From a bacterium BMS3Abin06 (GTDB lineage Bacteria > Nitrospirota > Thermodesulfovibrionia > UBA6902): a stretch of 64,000 nt of DNA. The notes under the pieces are model-generated. The model was not told the DNA's origin, searched no databases, and saw nothing but the letters and a program-made list of their open reading frames with translations. Below are positions 27,527 through 37,124 of this stretch, in pieces (the first letter of the stretch is position 1; the number at the start of each line of letters is the position of its first letter). Position numbers and translations under genes: made by a program. Location of the stretch: positions 1-64,000 of the forward strand of contig BDSY01000019.1 in the NCBI GenBank assembly GCA_002897895.1. The letters are read 5' to 3'.

Positions 27527-30526
27527 TCACTTAGTCCCCTCAGCCCTGATCTGCTCATAAACCTGCTTCGTAAGATGCTTCCCGACTATATTCTGAAAAT
27601 CTTTTTCATTCATGAATTTTGCAGTGATCTCTTCGTTCTGGTCCATGCGGTCAATAAATAATCCTTCAAGTGCCTTCAAGAACACGTAGCCGAAGTTTTC
27701 AAGGGTGTTTGCCTTTGCCGCCTGCTTTAATGCTGGATTGGCTACAGCATCCTCTTTTATCGAATCAAAAAATAACTGGTCTGCTGGTTTGAACTCTGTT
27801 CCGAACCGGTCATTGATAATGTCAATAAGTTGCGACAGTTCAATCTTTTCTCCGTGCTTAATGCCGGTTCCTGCTTCTACCGGCCCGGAAACCTCTCCTC
27901 CTTCACCCGGTGTATACACAATCGAACCCTCACTGACCTTCTGGATTCTGTAATATTTCAGCTCCACTTCATCGGCAAAATTATACACAGGCCCAGGGGT
28001 CCGCTTTGGAAGCTTTGTTAGTAAAAATCTTATGTAGGAGTACAGCTTCTCAAGGTCTGAATCCTGAAAGGGAATAATCTGTGAAAGAAAAGAATAGAGA
28101 CTTCTATAAGCAGCAAGAACCTTGCGAAACTCCTCCTGCTTTTCCTCATCAAGCTGTCTGAACCGGTTTACTGCCGGATCAATGCACGCATTCATCTTTG
28201 CGTGATCCGACGGTGTCTGCGCCCTGGCAGGTTTGTAAAAAACCCTGCTGAATTCCTCCACTTCTGTTTTGTAATAGACCTGATATCCGTCGAGACGCGC
28301 CTGCAGTTCATACAGGTGTCCGGCTTCCGCCCGCTCACCGACAGATGTTGTTTCATAATAGGGCTTGAAAGATTCATGGATTTCCTGTTGTTCATTAACG
28401 AAGTCCAGAACAAAGGTGTCTTCCTTGCCCGCATGTATCCGGTTTAAACGTGAAAGGGTCTGGACTGCCTGGATTCCGGACAGGCGCTTATCAACATACA
28501 TGGTATGAAGCAGCGGCTGGTCGAATCCGGTCTGGTACTTTTCGGCAACAAGCAGTATTTGATATTTGTCGGATGCAAATTTTTCAGGAAGTTCTTTTTC
28601 CTTTATGCCCTGGTTCATGCCGGTTTCAGTGTATTCCGGATCAGGGACATCGGGATCAATCACTGTTCCTGAAAAGGCAACCAGCGTCTTTATGTCACTG
28701 TATCCCTTCTCTCCAATGTATTTGTCAAAGGCCTGCTTATACCGGACAGCATGCAGCCTTGAGGATGTGACAACCAGGGCCTTCGCCCTTCCGCCGATCT
28801 TGTGTCTCGTGTGCTTCCTGAAGTGCTCAATCATTACTTCTGTTTTCTGTGAAATATTGTAGGGATGGAAGCTTAAAAATCTCGCAAGAGCTTTTGCAGC
28901 CTTTTTTTTGTCCACTTCCGGATCATCTTCTATGGATTTAATGATCCTGAAATAGGTCTTGTACGTTGTATAGTATTTGAGCACGTCATGGATGAACTTC
29001 TCCTCAATTGCCTGCCTCATGCTGTATAGATGGAATGGCCCCGGCTTTCCATCAGTTCCAGGATAACCGAATACCTCAAGGGTTTTATATTTCGGGGTTG
29101 CGGTAAATGCAAAGAAGCTGATGTTGGGCTGCCTGCCGCGCTTTGCCATGGTCTGGAGGATTTCTTCCTGATAGTCCGGTAATCCTTCTTCCTCAGCTTT
29201 TGCCTTAGCCTCCTCTTTTATTGCAGCCCCTGCAAGAACTCCCTTGAGTTCCGTAGCGCTCTCACCACCCTGTGAGCTATGGGCTTCATCGATGATTACA
29301 GCGTATTTTCTCGCAGGAAGTTCCCCTATCTTTTCGGTGACATAGGGGAATTTCTGCAAGGTAGTGATGACGATTGGGACACTTGTTGCAAGAGCCTGTG
29401 CAAGCTGGGTGGAGTCAATATCTATTTTCTGTACAACACCCTGTTTGTGCTCGAATTGATAAATTGTATTCTGTAATTGCTGGTCAAGAACGATCCTGTC
29501 GGTTATGACAATAATAGAGTCAAAGACCTTTTCGTCCTTATCGTTATAAAGGGTCGCCAGCCGGTGAGCAAGCCAGGCAATGGAGTTGCTCTTGCCGCTT
29601 CCTGCCGAGTGCTGGACAAGATAATTATGGCCGACACCCTTTTGACGGGCATCATCCACAATCTTTCTCACTGCATCAAGCTGGTGATAGCGGGGGAAGA
29701 TCATGGTCTCTTTTTTAATCCTCTTCCCGTCTATTTTCTTCTCTTTAATCTCAAGGTGAATAAATCGAGCAAGAATATCAAGAAAGCTGTCCCGCTGCCA
29801 GATGTATTCCCATAGGTAATACGTTTTGTATCCACCCGGATTTTCCGGATTTCCGGCGCCGAGGTTATTGCCAAGGTTAAACGGCAGGAAGTGCGTGGAT
29901 TTGCCTGCAAGTTTTGTCGTCATATATACTTCATCAGGATCAACAGCAAAGTGAACGAGCGTCCTTTTCCTGAACTGAAAGATCAGGTCTTTCGGGTCAC
30001 GGTCATGCCGGTACTGGTAAATGGCATTTTTCCAGGTCTGCCCGGTCATTGGGTTTTTGAGTTCAGCCGTTGCAACCGGGATGCCATTGAGACTCAGAAC
30101 AACATCAAGAGTGTTATTGTGTTTGTCGCTGTATTTGAGCTGCCGTGTCATAGTTAGGCGGTTTGCTTCGTATAATTTTTGAATGTCAGGATTGAGGCCG
30201 CTTGCCGGTGCAAAATAGGCAACCCTGAACTCTTTTCCAAAACACTTAAACCCATGCCGGAGGACTTTCAGGCATCCTTCATGCTCAGAATTAAGAGCCC
30301 TGCAAAGGTCGTCCAGAAGTGTGTCTTCGGCTTTGTCTTTCTGCAGGTTTTCCAGATACTCCCACTCTTTGGGCTGAGTCTCCTTGATGAAGTCAATAAG
30401 GATGGCTGGGTTAAGCGCGCGTGACGCATCATAAGTGCCGGGATTACCTTTGACGTATCCGCCCATTGTGAGGAGATTATCTTCTATGGCGGATTCAAAT
30501 GTCCCCTCTGTATGTATTCCGGGCAT
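27527..30526 (-). CDS. hsdR: Type I restriction endonuclease HsdR subunit, 999 aa
   Basis: HsdR is the motor and nuclease subunit of a type I restriction-modification complex. The N-terminal nuclease domain has the PD-(D/E)xK set, with Asp141 in TLDVVLSLNG and ELK at 155-157. The helicase part has Walker A SAGSGKSNS near 308, DEAH near 411 and the FTATPKYKTLEVFG block. Motifs typical of HsdR (GGGESATELKG-like region, YQTGFDQPLLHTMYVDKRL) follow, and a helical C-terminal region probably contacts the methylase. Start ATG overlaps the upstream DUF4411 stop by 1 nt (TAATG). It is the last gene of a six-gene operon. Confidence 0.94.
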   Translation of the reverse strand: MPGIHTEGTFESAIEDNLLTMGGYVKGNPGTYDASRALNPAILIDFIKETQPKEWEYLENLQKDKAEDTLLDDLCRALNSEHEGCLKVLRHGFKCFGKEFRVAYFAPASGLNPDIQKLYEANRLTMTRQLKYSDKHNNTLDVVLSLNGIPVATAELKNPMTGQTWKNAIYQYRHDRDPKDLIFQFRKRTLVHFAVDPDEVYMTTKLAGKSTHFLPFNLGNNLGAGNPENPGGYKTYYLWEYIWQRDSFLDILARFIHLEIKEKKIDGKRIKKETMIFPRYHQLDAVRKIVDDARQKGVGHNYLVQHSAGSGKSNSIAWLAHRLATLYNDKDEKVFDSIIVITDRIVLDQQLQNTIYQFEHKQGVVQKIDIDSTQLAQALATSVPIVITTLQKFPYVTEKIGELPARKYAVIIDEAHSSQGGESATELKGVLAGAAIKEEAKAKAEEEGLPDYQEEILQTMAKRGRQPNISFFAFTATPKYKTLEVFGYPGTDGKPGPFHLYSMRQAIEEKFIHDVLKYYTTYKTYFRIIKSIEDDPEVDKKKAAKALARFLSFHPYNISQKTEVMIEHFRKHTRHKIGGRAKALVVTSSRLHAVRYKQAFDKYIGEKGYSDIKTLVAFSGTVIDPDVPDPEYTETGMNQGIKEKELPEKFASDKYQILLVAEKYQTGFDQPLLHTMYVDKRLSGIQAVQTLSRLNRIHAGKEDTFVLDFVNEQQEIHESFKPYYETTSVGERAEAGHLYELQARLDGYQVYYKTEVEEFSRVFYKPARAQTPSDHAKMNACIDPAVNRFRQLDEEKQEEFRKVLAAYRSLYSFLSQIIPFQDSDLEKLYSYIRFLLTKLPKRTPGPVYNFADEVELKYYRIQKVSEGSIVYTPGEGGEVSGPVEAGTGIKHGEKIELSQLIDIINDRFGTEFKPADQLFFDSIKEDAVANPALKQAAKANTLENFGYVFLKALEGLFIDRMDQNEEITAKFMNEKDFQNIVGKHLTKQVYEQIRAEGTK

Positions 30527-31050
30527 TAGCTTGGTCTTCTCCAGTCATAGCTAACATTCAGCTCAGTGAGCACTAAGAAAATATCCTTATAGATTATGTT
30601 GAAATGCGAGCAAACATCTGGTAAAAGAATGCGATTCCTGGCCTGAGGACGCGGCTGCTCATTCGTTACGACAGTGCCGTTATGAGCCATCGCATATGCA
30701 ACAAGCCAGCCGTCTGCTTCAGTCGCGAATTTTGCCTTTGCATGATCATAATATTGCTGGTTGCGTTGTACCCACAGCATGACTTCTGTATAGGCGCTCA
30801 TAACGCCCTCGTCATCCGTGTCAATGAAAAATTCGGGCGGCAGTTTATTCTTTACCCATTGGACAAGGTCTTCGGTTTTGCGTCCGGCAAGCAGCTCGCC
30901 TTTAACCTTGTCAATACTGAAAATGTTTCCCTCACCATTATGGTAAATCAGACTGTCCCAGAAACCAGGGCAAATTGCGAATGCGTAGTAGCTGTTTTTC
31001 GCTGCTATAAATACGTCCGAGTCCAATAGGTAGGAGGTTTTTGGGCTCAT
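30526..31050 (-). CDS. DUF4411 family PIN-like protein, 174 aa
   Basis: The protein starts SYLLDSDVFIAAKNSYYAF, the hallmark of DUF4411, with an aspartate in the position of the first PIN-domain metal ligand. A second acidic cluster (DTDDEGVMSAY) and EADGWLVAYAMAHNGTVVTNE, containing the third acidic position, follow. This arrangement suggests a PIN-like ribonuclease fold. The gene overlaps the ImmA/IrrE gene by 4 nt (ATGA). DUF4411 proteins commonly occur next to IrrE-like genes, and the pair is often regarded as a toxin-antitoxin-like unit. Toxin activity here is inferred, not shown. Confidence 0.8.
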   Translation of the reverse strand: MSPKTSYLLDSDVFIAAKNSYYAFAICPGFWDSLIYHNGEGNIFSIDKVKGELLAGRKTEDLVQWVKNKLPPEFFIDTDDEGVMSAYTEVMLWVQRNQQYYDHAKAKFATEADGWLVAYAMAHNGTVVTNEQPRPQARNRILLPDVCSHFNIIYKDIFLVLTELNVSYDWRRPS

Positions 31051-32195
31051 GGAAGATCGACCCCCAGGCGATGCGCATATTCCTGGAAAGTCCCCCCATG
31101 TAGCCCGGTCAGATCATAAGCTTCCCTGAAACTCAGGCGTCCGCCCTTTGCGGCACGTATAACGTGCGTGGCAAACATTTCGCACACTCGTGTATTCTGG
31201 TTGTTGTAGAAATCGCCCTTACCCCCGGCAGGACGTTGCCTGTGTTCTTTTGCAATGTATTCCTTGTAGAATTCAAAAAAAGTATCCCGCTCCACAAGGC
31301 GGAGATCCATCGCACGACGACCTGCAACAATGGGGCTGACTTTAAACCTTCGGGCAGCTTTTTCGAAGCGAGTTTCTTCGTGCCTGACATCAGGCCAGTA
31401 TGCTTTCAGTTCCCGTGCCGGGACAAGGAATTCCGCTGCCGCCTGGTCACACCACGATTCGATGTTCTCCGATGGCTGAGACATCAATCCGGCATCCGTC
31501 AAGGCGCTTTTTCCAAGCCAGATATGCGCCAGTTCGTGTACCAGAGTGAACATCTGTGCAGACTTTGCATCAGCTCCATTGATGAAAATAAGGGGAGCAT
31601 ACTCATCACTGAGCGCAAAACCTCGAAACTCCTCAACGTTCAGTTTCCGATGCGTATTGTTTCCAACAATGCCATTGATGACCGCCATAATGCTTAAATG
31701 TTCAAAAGCACGGCGCAGCTCGCCGACTGCCTCCTGCCATGTGCGGACGGTCGAGGCCCAGCCATCGTCCAGGCCGGCCATGCGTCGCATTTCGCGTCCG
31801 ACGTCTTCCGGATCGTCCTTCAGGCGAGCGCTTCCCACAAAGTCCAGCGGCTCCGCCTCGCAGTCGATCAGCTCCTCGCGAAGCCAAGCCTGGCGCCTCT
31901 GCATCGCATAGATCGTATCCAGCAGATCGGGACTCGGGGTTCTGAATTTCCGGGTGCGAATAGTTCGAAGGTCCGGGATCGGAAGCTGCTCCTCAGGCGG
32001 TTCGGGCAGAAACAGATAGCCCACGGGTACCCGCACAGCCTTGGCGAACGCTTCAAGCTGCTTAAATGTGGGACTGACCTCACCTTGCTCCCATTGACCA
32101 ATTTTAGAAAACTTCTTATGCAGGTCATCGGCGCTCAGGCCAGCCCGATCCATTGCCCAACGGAACATATCCGGTTTGACGCTCACCCTCATCAT
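31047..32195 (-). CDS. HTH domain plus ImmA/IrrE metallopeptidase, 382 aa
   Basis: The N-terminal 60 residues form an XRE-like helix-turn-helix (AGLSADDLHKKF, then IGQWEQGEVSPTFKQLEAFAKA). The central region has the zinc-protease motif HELAH at 220-224, followed by SWCDQAAAEFLVPA, where a further Glu ligand is expected. ImmA/IrrE proteins cleave repressors, often to switch defence or mobile elements. An AGGAAA-type ribosome site precedes two adjacent ATG codons; I use the first. It overlaps hsdS upstream and the DUF4411 gene downstream by 4 nt each, so it is fully embedded in the type I operon. It could control the DUF4411 protein or the operon itself. Confidence 0.87.
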   Translation of the reverse strand: MMRVSVKPDMFRWAMDRAGLSADDLHKKFSKIGQWEQGEVSPTFKQLEAFAKAVRVPVGYLFLPEPPEEQLPIPDLRTIRTRKFRTPSPDLLDTIYAMQRRQAWLREELIDCEAEPLDFVGSARLKDDPEDVGREMRRMAGLDDGWASTVRTWQEAVGELRRAFEHLSIMAVINGIVGNNTHRKLNVEEFRGFALSDEYAPLIFINGADAKSAQMFTLVHELAHIWLGKSALTDAGLMSQPSENIESWCDQAAAEFLVPARELKAYWPDVRHEETRFEKAARRFKVSPIVAGRRAMDLRLVERDTFFEFYKEYIAKEHRQRPAGGKGDFYNNQNTRVCEMFATHVIRAAKGGRLSFREAYDLTGLHGGTFQEYAHRLGVDLP

Positions 32196-33514
32196 GCTGT
32201 TTCCTCCCTCACGTCTATTTTACCAGTAACCGCGGCGGAAATCAGGGCGGAGCGGTATTCACGGAGTTTTTCAATGGACTTTTCAATTTTCTGCTGTAAT
32301 AAACTATATTCCCCGGTTTCCTTTATTATTGATTTCAAGATTTCACGTTGCTCTTGAGGCGGCGGATAAGGCAATCGAATCTCAAAGAATGCCTCTGGAT
32401 ATAGACGAAGTCTTGATGACCATACACCCTTTGATTGGCAAATTACCTCTGCAATGAATCTGCCCGTGCGAAACATGTAATCATAAAATCCAGGATCAAT
32501 ATCTGAAGTTCGGGGCCTATATACATTATAAGAGGGACTAACGATTCCGGGTTCGAAAGCAATCCCCATAGCACCCATCCATGCCCACATGGTATTAATC
32601 ACTAAATCACCCGGCTCACATTTTTTGTAACCTTCCAGTGACTCAGCCATAAACATATTCACATTCTTTTCTGATCTTTTTGTCACCCCTGTTATGTGTG
32701 AGACTGAGAGCAATTCTTCTTCACCGGTTGTAGAACGATCATTGATTTCTTTAAATAAAACCTTAGCCCTATAAATATCCCAATGTTCCGGTATTTCCCC
32801 CAGCCACTCAATCCCCGAATCCTTCATCCTAACATTGGGGTCGAGTCCTTTGGTAACGGCATGGCTTATGAGGGCGGAGCGTTTTTCCTGCAGGAGATCG
32901 ATCTGACGTTGTTTTTTGGCAATAAGGGAATCAATGCGTTCAGTTTCGCGGTCGAGGAAAGAGGCGATGGCGGTTTGTTCGTCCTTCGGAGGTAATAAAA
33001 ATAATGCATTATCAAGCCAGTACTTACCCAGCCCATATCGAGTAACACCGGTTGCTTCTACTTTAAATTGGTCATTCATTACAGAAGAACAAAATGCTCG
33101 GAATATATATTTCCCACAGGCCACCTTAATATTAGGCCTGATTTGAGCAAGATGATATCCGCAAAGTACTCCTTCAAAGTCTGTGTTAACATATGCAGGA
33201 ACAGCAATATCATCCCAAGACTCCGAATCCTTCGTAATAAGTATGTCCCCTTTTTTTAAAGCAAACTTATCAATTTCAGCCTTAGTGGCTGTTGCTTTCA
33301 TTAATTCAAGGTCATTATTGATAAAATCGTTATAGTAAACATCAACATAATTACAAAGAGACACTGGAATCTCTTCTTTTTTGGTATGCTTATCAACATT
33401 ACTGAACTTAATGGAAGCTATATACTTCAGCTTTTGAATCGTCCAGCCCTCTGGTATCTCCCCCAGCCATTCAACACCGGAATCTTTGTATCCGGGATAT
33501 CTAGGATATATCAT
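32192..33514 (-). CDS. hsdS: Type I restriction specificity subunit HsdS, 440 aa
   Basis: HsdS determines the bipartite DNA target through two target-recognition domains. Both halves begin with the same block (SGVEWLGEIPEGW near residue 12 and SGIEWLGEIPEHW near residue 225). The conserved helical spacers are IASFLDRETERIDSLIAKKQRQIDLLQEKRSALISHAVTKG-like in the first half and LQQKIEKSIEKLREYRSALISAAVTGKI at the end. The two recognition domains differ from each other, so the target is asymmetric. The gene overlaps abi and irrE by 4 nt. Sequence specificity cannot be read by eye. Confidence 0.95.
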   Translation of the reverse strand: MIYPRYPGYKDSGVEWLGEIPEGWTIQKLKYIASIKFSNVDKHTKKEEIPVSLCNYVDVYYNDFINNDLELMKATATKAEIDKFALKKGDILITKDSESWDDIAVPAYVNTDFEGVLCGYHLAQIRPNIKVACGKYIFRAFCSSVMNDQFKVEATGVTRYGLGKYWLDNALFLLPPKDEQTAIASFLDRETERIDSLIAKKQRQIDLLQEKRSALISHAVTKGLDPNVRMKDSGIEWLGEIPEHWDIYRAKVLFKEINDRSTTGEEELLSVSHITGVTKRSEKNVNMFMAESLEGYKKCEPGDLVINTMWAWMGAMGIAFEPGIVSPSYNVYRPRTSDIDPGFYDYMFRTGRFIAEVICQSKGVWSSRLRLYPEAFFEIRLPYPPPQEQREILKSIIKETGEYSLLQQKIEKSIEKLREYRSALISAAVTGKIDVREETA

Positions 33515-34419
33515 GCATTCCCCTTCCAGATGGATAGTTCATGCCATTTATCCGGAAACCCCATTACAGACGGATCAACCAGGCCAGTCTCGATGATAAG
33601 CCCCTTCAATCGCGCAGGCCATGTAGTGCCGGGACTCATGAGGGCAAGCAAATAGCAAAGCATCGCAAGTGTATTATAAATTTTCCGCTCTTTATGAGGA
33701 TTAAATGATTCTGATATAACAGCAGGGGAACGTGGAATGCGCATGGTGAAAGTCAAACGGCGATTCCAGAGACGGCTGTGATGTGCTACGAGATTTCGAA
33801 CATGTGTTAAATGGTGCATGAACGAGCCAAGCACTCTTTCATCGATCTTGTACACATCAGCGATTGCCTTGCGGTCTGCGTGATATTTAAGATTCTGATA
33901 CCATTTTGATAGCTGACCGAAAGACATGACTTCGCAAACAGCCCATATAGGTGGTAGTTCTGGTTCAGAATATTTTGACTTGTAGTGCTCAATAAATGTC
34001 TCCCTGCTTCGATTAAGTTCCTCCTGCAGGCTTGTAATACATTGCTGATACTTATCCGGCGATTTGAAGTGGTCCGGGTTAAGGTATGCGTGACTGCCGT
34101 ATTTATTCCCCAGCACATATGCAAATCGGGTTCTGAAAGATACCTCAATGCGCTCAATTGCTTCAAGTACAAGAAGACGGAATTTGCGGTCGAAGATATA
34201 TAATGTCAGCGCGTCCTCGAATTTTGTGTCTGCTTTGAATATATGATCTTCGTTCCCTGTGGATTCCTCAAAGGGCAGCCAATATGCCCGCAAACGGTAG
34301 TAATTTATATGGGAGAGATATCGGGCCGCTCGGGCACGGTCAGGAATTGAGATGCCGCGTGATATCAGGAGGTTAATCTGCTCGTCGATAGCAAGAGGGG
34401 GCTTAGTGTATTTCATCAC
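33511..34419 (-). CDS. Abi_2 family abortive infection protein (AbiD/AbiF-like, HEPN), 302 aa
   Basis: The Abi_2 blocks are clear: KPPLAIDEQINLLISRGI at the N-terminus, YLSHINYYRLRAYWLPF near residue 35, AIERIEVSFRTRFAY near 88, and the RxxxxH motif RNLVAHH with Arg208 and His213. That last motif is the HEPN ribonuclease signature. Such proteins abort phage infection, probably by RNA cleavage. Here the gene lies between hsdM and hsdS and overlaps hsdS by 4 nt, an unusual position for a type I system. The 165 bp to hsdM is G/C-rich and contains no gene. It may act as a back-up toxin when the restriction complex fails; this is inference. Confidence 0.9.
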   Translation of the reverse strand: MMKYTKPPLAIDEQINLLISRGISIPDRARAARYLSHINYYRLRAYWLPFEESTGNEDHIFKADTKFEDALTLYIFDRKFRLLVLEAIERIEVSFRTRFAYVLGNKYGSHAYLNPDHFKSPDKYQQCITSLQEELNRSRETFIEHYKSKYSEPELPPIWAVCEVMSFGQLSKWYQNLKYHADRKAIADVYKIDERVLGSFMHHLTHVRNLVAHHSRLWNRRLTFTMRIPRSPAVISESFNPHKERKIYNTLAMLCYLLALMSPGTTWPARLKGLIIETGLVDPSVMGFPDKWHELSIWKGNA

Positions 34420-34584
34420 TAAGCCCCCTTGAAAAAGTAACCCACCGGGGTGCGCTTTTCCGGCCGAAGCCGGCAGAGGCGAGGCGGGTGTTGTTCAGGT
34501 TATATATTCTATATTTAATAAAACTACGTAATAATGTCAAGTTGATAAACCCGTCGCGCAGTAGAAATCTGAATAAATGAAACC

Positions 34585-36597
34585 TCATTCCGTAACCTCC
34601 GATAGCATATCAGCAATCTCCCTCTCAATCTGCTTTAGATCGCCTTCAATCTCTTCCAAAGGACGTGGAGGCGTATATTTGTAAAAATACCGGTTGAAGT
34701 TGATCTCATAGCCTGTTTTTGTTTTACTCTCATCCACCCATGCATCAGGCACATGAGAAAGGACCTCACGCTTCATGTATTTATGGATATCTTCCTTGAG
34801 AGGTACATTTTCATAATCTCTCAATTCAGGATCAGGCTCAGGATTGCCTTTATTATCCTTACAAATATCCGCTGCTTCATCCCGCTCTGACAGCGCCATG
34901 AGAACGGCTTTAAAAAGCGCCGCTGGCACCGCAACATTAGCTTTTTTGAATGCGCTTTTCATAGCCTCACTGAATTTTGCCCGGTTCTTAACAACGCCCA
35001 GAGATTCAAGATTCTTTAGCGCCCCAACAATTGCCGCCTGCATCTCTTTCCCTTTCTCAATCTCCATCTGTGCAGCTTTCGAGTCCTTCCGTTTTTTACT
35101 TGTCGCCGGATTAATAAATGCCTTCGTCTCTTTAAGACGCTCCAGTCTCTCATCATTGATCGCGAAATTCAGTCTCAACGGCCTTTCTACTGTTATACGC
35201 CGGTACCCGAAATCCGCATTGTCAAAAATCCGGACGTATTCGCCTTTTTTAAAGTTGCCGTACAGGCGCGTAATGGCATCAATGTCTTCAGGGCTGATTT
35301 CATTTCTTTTGTTCCCGAGACTCTTCCGCATCTTTTTAAAAAACCCGGTTCCATTGATTAACTGTATCTTCCCGCGCCGGGACTTTCCCTTCCGGTTTGT
35401 AACCACAAATATATAGGTTAAAATGCCTGTGTTATAAAAGAGCTGGTCAGGAAGGGCGATGATCGCCTCAAGCCAGTCGTTTTCTATTATCCATTTTCTG
35501 ATTTCGCTCTCACCCGATCCCACGCTGCCGGTGAACAGGGGCGAGCCGTTGAAAACGATAGCGAGGCGGGTACCGCCGTCTTTTGAATCTTTCATCTTGC
35601 TGATCATATGCTGAAGGAACAGCAGGGAGCCGTCATTTATTCTCGGAAGCCCTGCGCCGAATCGTCCGCCATAGCCCTGCTCTTCGTGTTCCTTCCTGAT
35701 TAACTTTTCCTCAGGCTTCCACTCAACACCGAAAGGGGGATTGGCGAGTAAATAATCAAACTGATGAGAAGGAAACCGGTCGCCGGTGAAGCTGTCACCG
35801 AACTGGATATGATCAATATTCTGCCCTTTGATCATCATGTCGGAGCCGCATACAGCATAGGCCTGATCATTATAATCCTGTCCAAAAACTTCAAGGCTTC
35901 CGTCCGGATTCAGTTCCCGGAGATATTCCTCTGATATGGACAGCATCCCGCCTGTGCCGCAGGCCGGATCGTAGAGAGTCTTGACGATTCCTCTGGTTGT
36001 GAGAACATCGTTGTCCGGGGCAAAGATCAGATTGACCATGAGGCGGATAACCTCGCGCGGTGTAAAATGATCACCGGCCTCCTCATTGCTGGCTTCATTG
36101 AATCTTCTTATCAGCTCTTCAAAAATATATCCCATCTCAATATTTGAAACAACATCAGGATGGAGGTCTATCTCACAGAACTTTGAAACCAGCAGATAAA
36201 GACGGTCTGCCTTATCGAGTTTCACAATCTGTTCCTCAAATCCGAAGTGGTCGATAATATCGCGGGCACGGCTGGAAAAAGCCTTAATATAATGGGTCAG
36301 GTTGGCAGCGATGTTGTTTGGATCGCCTTTCAGTTTTTCAAAGGTAAACTTGCTTGTATTGTGAAAGGACTGTTTAGCAACCTTGTTGAGGATAAGCTCT
36401 ACGTTCTTGTACTTGCTTTCCTTCAGAGACTTAAGCTTTGCCAGAACTTTGTCTTTTGTAGGCTCCAGCACACAATCAAGCCGCCTGAGAACGGTCAGGG
36501 GCAGCATGACATCTTTGTATTGATTGGGACGGTATGGCCCCCGCAACAGGTCGGCTACCGACCAGATAAAACTGACCTTTCCGTTGAAATTATTCAA
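34585..36597 (-). CDS. hsdM: Type I restriction DNA methyltransferase HsdM, 670 aa
   Basis: HsdM is the N6-adenine methyltransferase subunit. It has an N-terminal helical HsdM_N region (LRGPYRPNQYKDVMLPLTVLRRLD), the SAM-binding DPACGTGGML near residue 210, and the catalytic NPPFG near 285. The C-terminal part carries a helical extension of about 200 residues, longer than the common 500 aa form. The start is TTG at 36597 with GGAG eight bases upstream. It is the first gene of the minus-strand operon; the upstream 360 bp holds no other gene and should contain the promoter. Confidence 0.94.
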   Translation of the reverse strand: MNNFNGKVSFIWSVADLLRGPYRPNQYKDVMLPLTVLRRLDCVLEPTKDKVLAKLKSLKESKYKNVELILNKVAKQSFHNTSKFTFEKLKGDPNNIAANLTHYIKAFSSRARDIIDHFGFEEQIVKLDKADRLYLLVSKFCEIDLHPDVVSNIEMGYIFEELIRRFNEASNEEAGDHFTPREVIRLMVNLIFAPDNDVLTTRGIVKTLYDPACGTGGMLSISEEYLRELNPDGSLEVFGQDYNDQAYAVCGSDMMIKGQNIDHIQFGDSFTGDRFPSHQFDYLLANPPFGVEWKPEEKLIRKEHEEQGYGGRFGAGLPRINDGSLLFLQHMISKMKDSKDGGTRLAIVFNGSPLFTGSVGSGESEIRKWIIENDWLEAIIALPDQLFYNTGILTYIFVVTNRKGKSRRGKIQLINGTGFFKKMRKSLGNKRNEISPEDIDAITRLYGNFKKGEYVRIFDNADFGYRRITVERPLRLNFAINDERLERLKETKAFINPATSKKRKDSKAAQMEIEKGKEMQAAIVGALKNLESLGVVKNRAKFSEAMKSAFKKANVAVPAALFKAVLMALSERDEAADICKDNKGNPEPDPELRDYENVPLKEDIHKYMKREVLSHVPDAWVDESKTKTGYEINFNRYFYKYTPPRPLEEIEGDLKQIEREIADMLSEVTE

Positions 36598-36965
36598 TGA
36601 GATGCTCCTTTTGGATGTTTATTGGTGGCTACATAACTCCCCGGATTAGCCCGTACAATCAAGATGCTTCATTTTAACGGAAACTGAGGCATTCGGCAAG
36701 CAGAAAGTATTGTTTTGAAGGCTGTAAGTCGAAAAATACACTTATAAAATATATAAACGATGGCAGCATATACGCAGGAAGGCTAAGGGAAAAATGGTAT
36801 GCAGACTGTGAGAGTATGGATAATTTCATGCTCCGGTCCCTTCATTCTCCGGTACCCGGTAAAGATGCATCCATGCATCCGGCAAGGTTGCGATTTGTGA
36901 GATGAATGTAATAAAATTTCCTGTTATGAGACGTTACAAAAAAACCGCATGTTTTGTCTTGTTAG
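36598..36965. other. Gene-free region upstream of hsdM
   Basis: No convincing open frame. It should contain the promoter of the restriction operon, but I cannot define it. The only visible structure is the local palindrome ATGCATCCATGCAT near 36866. Confidence 0.4.
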
Positions 36966-37079
36966 AAGTATTCCTTGGAAGTATCAGGGAAGTTCAGGAA
37001 ATATGCTGATAAGGCAGGACTGAAAAATGTTAAACTACATGACATGAGGCAAATCTCTATTTTGAGCGATTCTGTTTGA
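36966..37079 (+). pseudogene. Tyrosine recombinase (integrase) C-terminal remnant
   Basis: One frame from 36966 to the TGA at 37077-37079 encodes EVSGKFRKYADKAGLKNVKLHDMRQI. This matches the region around the second catalytic arginine of phage-type integrases (pattern KKYxxKAGLxNVxxHDLRHT): His-Asp-Met-Arg is kept, but the following His is Gln and similarity ends. A TAG lies immediately upstream in this frame. It is a fragment of about 37 codons and cannot be functional. It lies 70 bp before tRNA-Ser(GGA), next to the restriction region, and suggests an old integration event. Confidence 0.6.
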
Positions 37080-37081
37080 TT

Positions 37082-37124
37082 TTGACAAATTTGCCTTCAA
37101 GCATATAAGTGCTTGAAATATAAT
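37082..37124 (+). promoter_or_regulatory. Promoter with internal palindrome upstream of tRNA-Ser(GGA)
   Basis: TTGACA at 37082-37087 and TATAAG at 37104-37109 (16 bp apart) form one promoter; TTCAAG at 37096 and TATAAT at 37119-37124 (17 bp apart) form an overlapping second. A perfect 8 bp inverted repeat (TTCAAGCA 37096-37103, TGCTTGAA 37110-37117) spans the first -10 element and the second -35 element. It could be an operator or an accidental hairpin. The tRNA begins at 37150. Confidence 0.55.
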
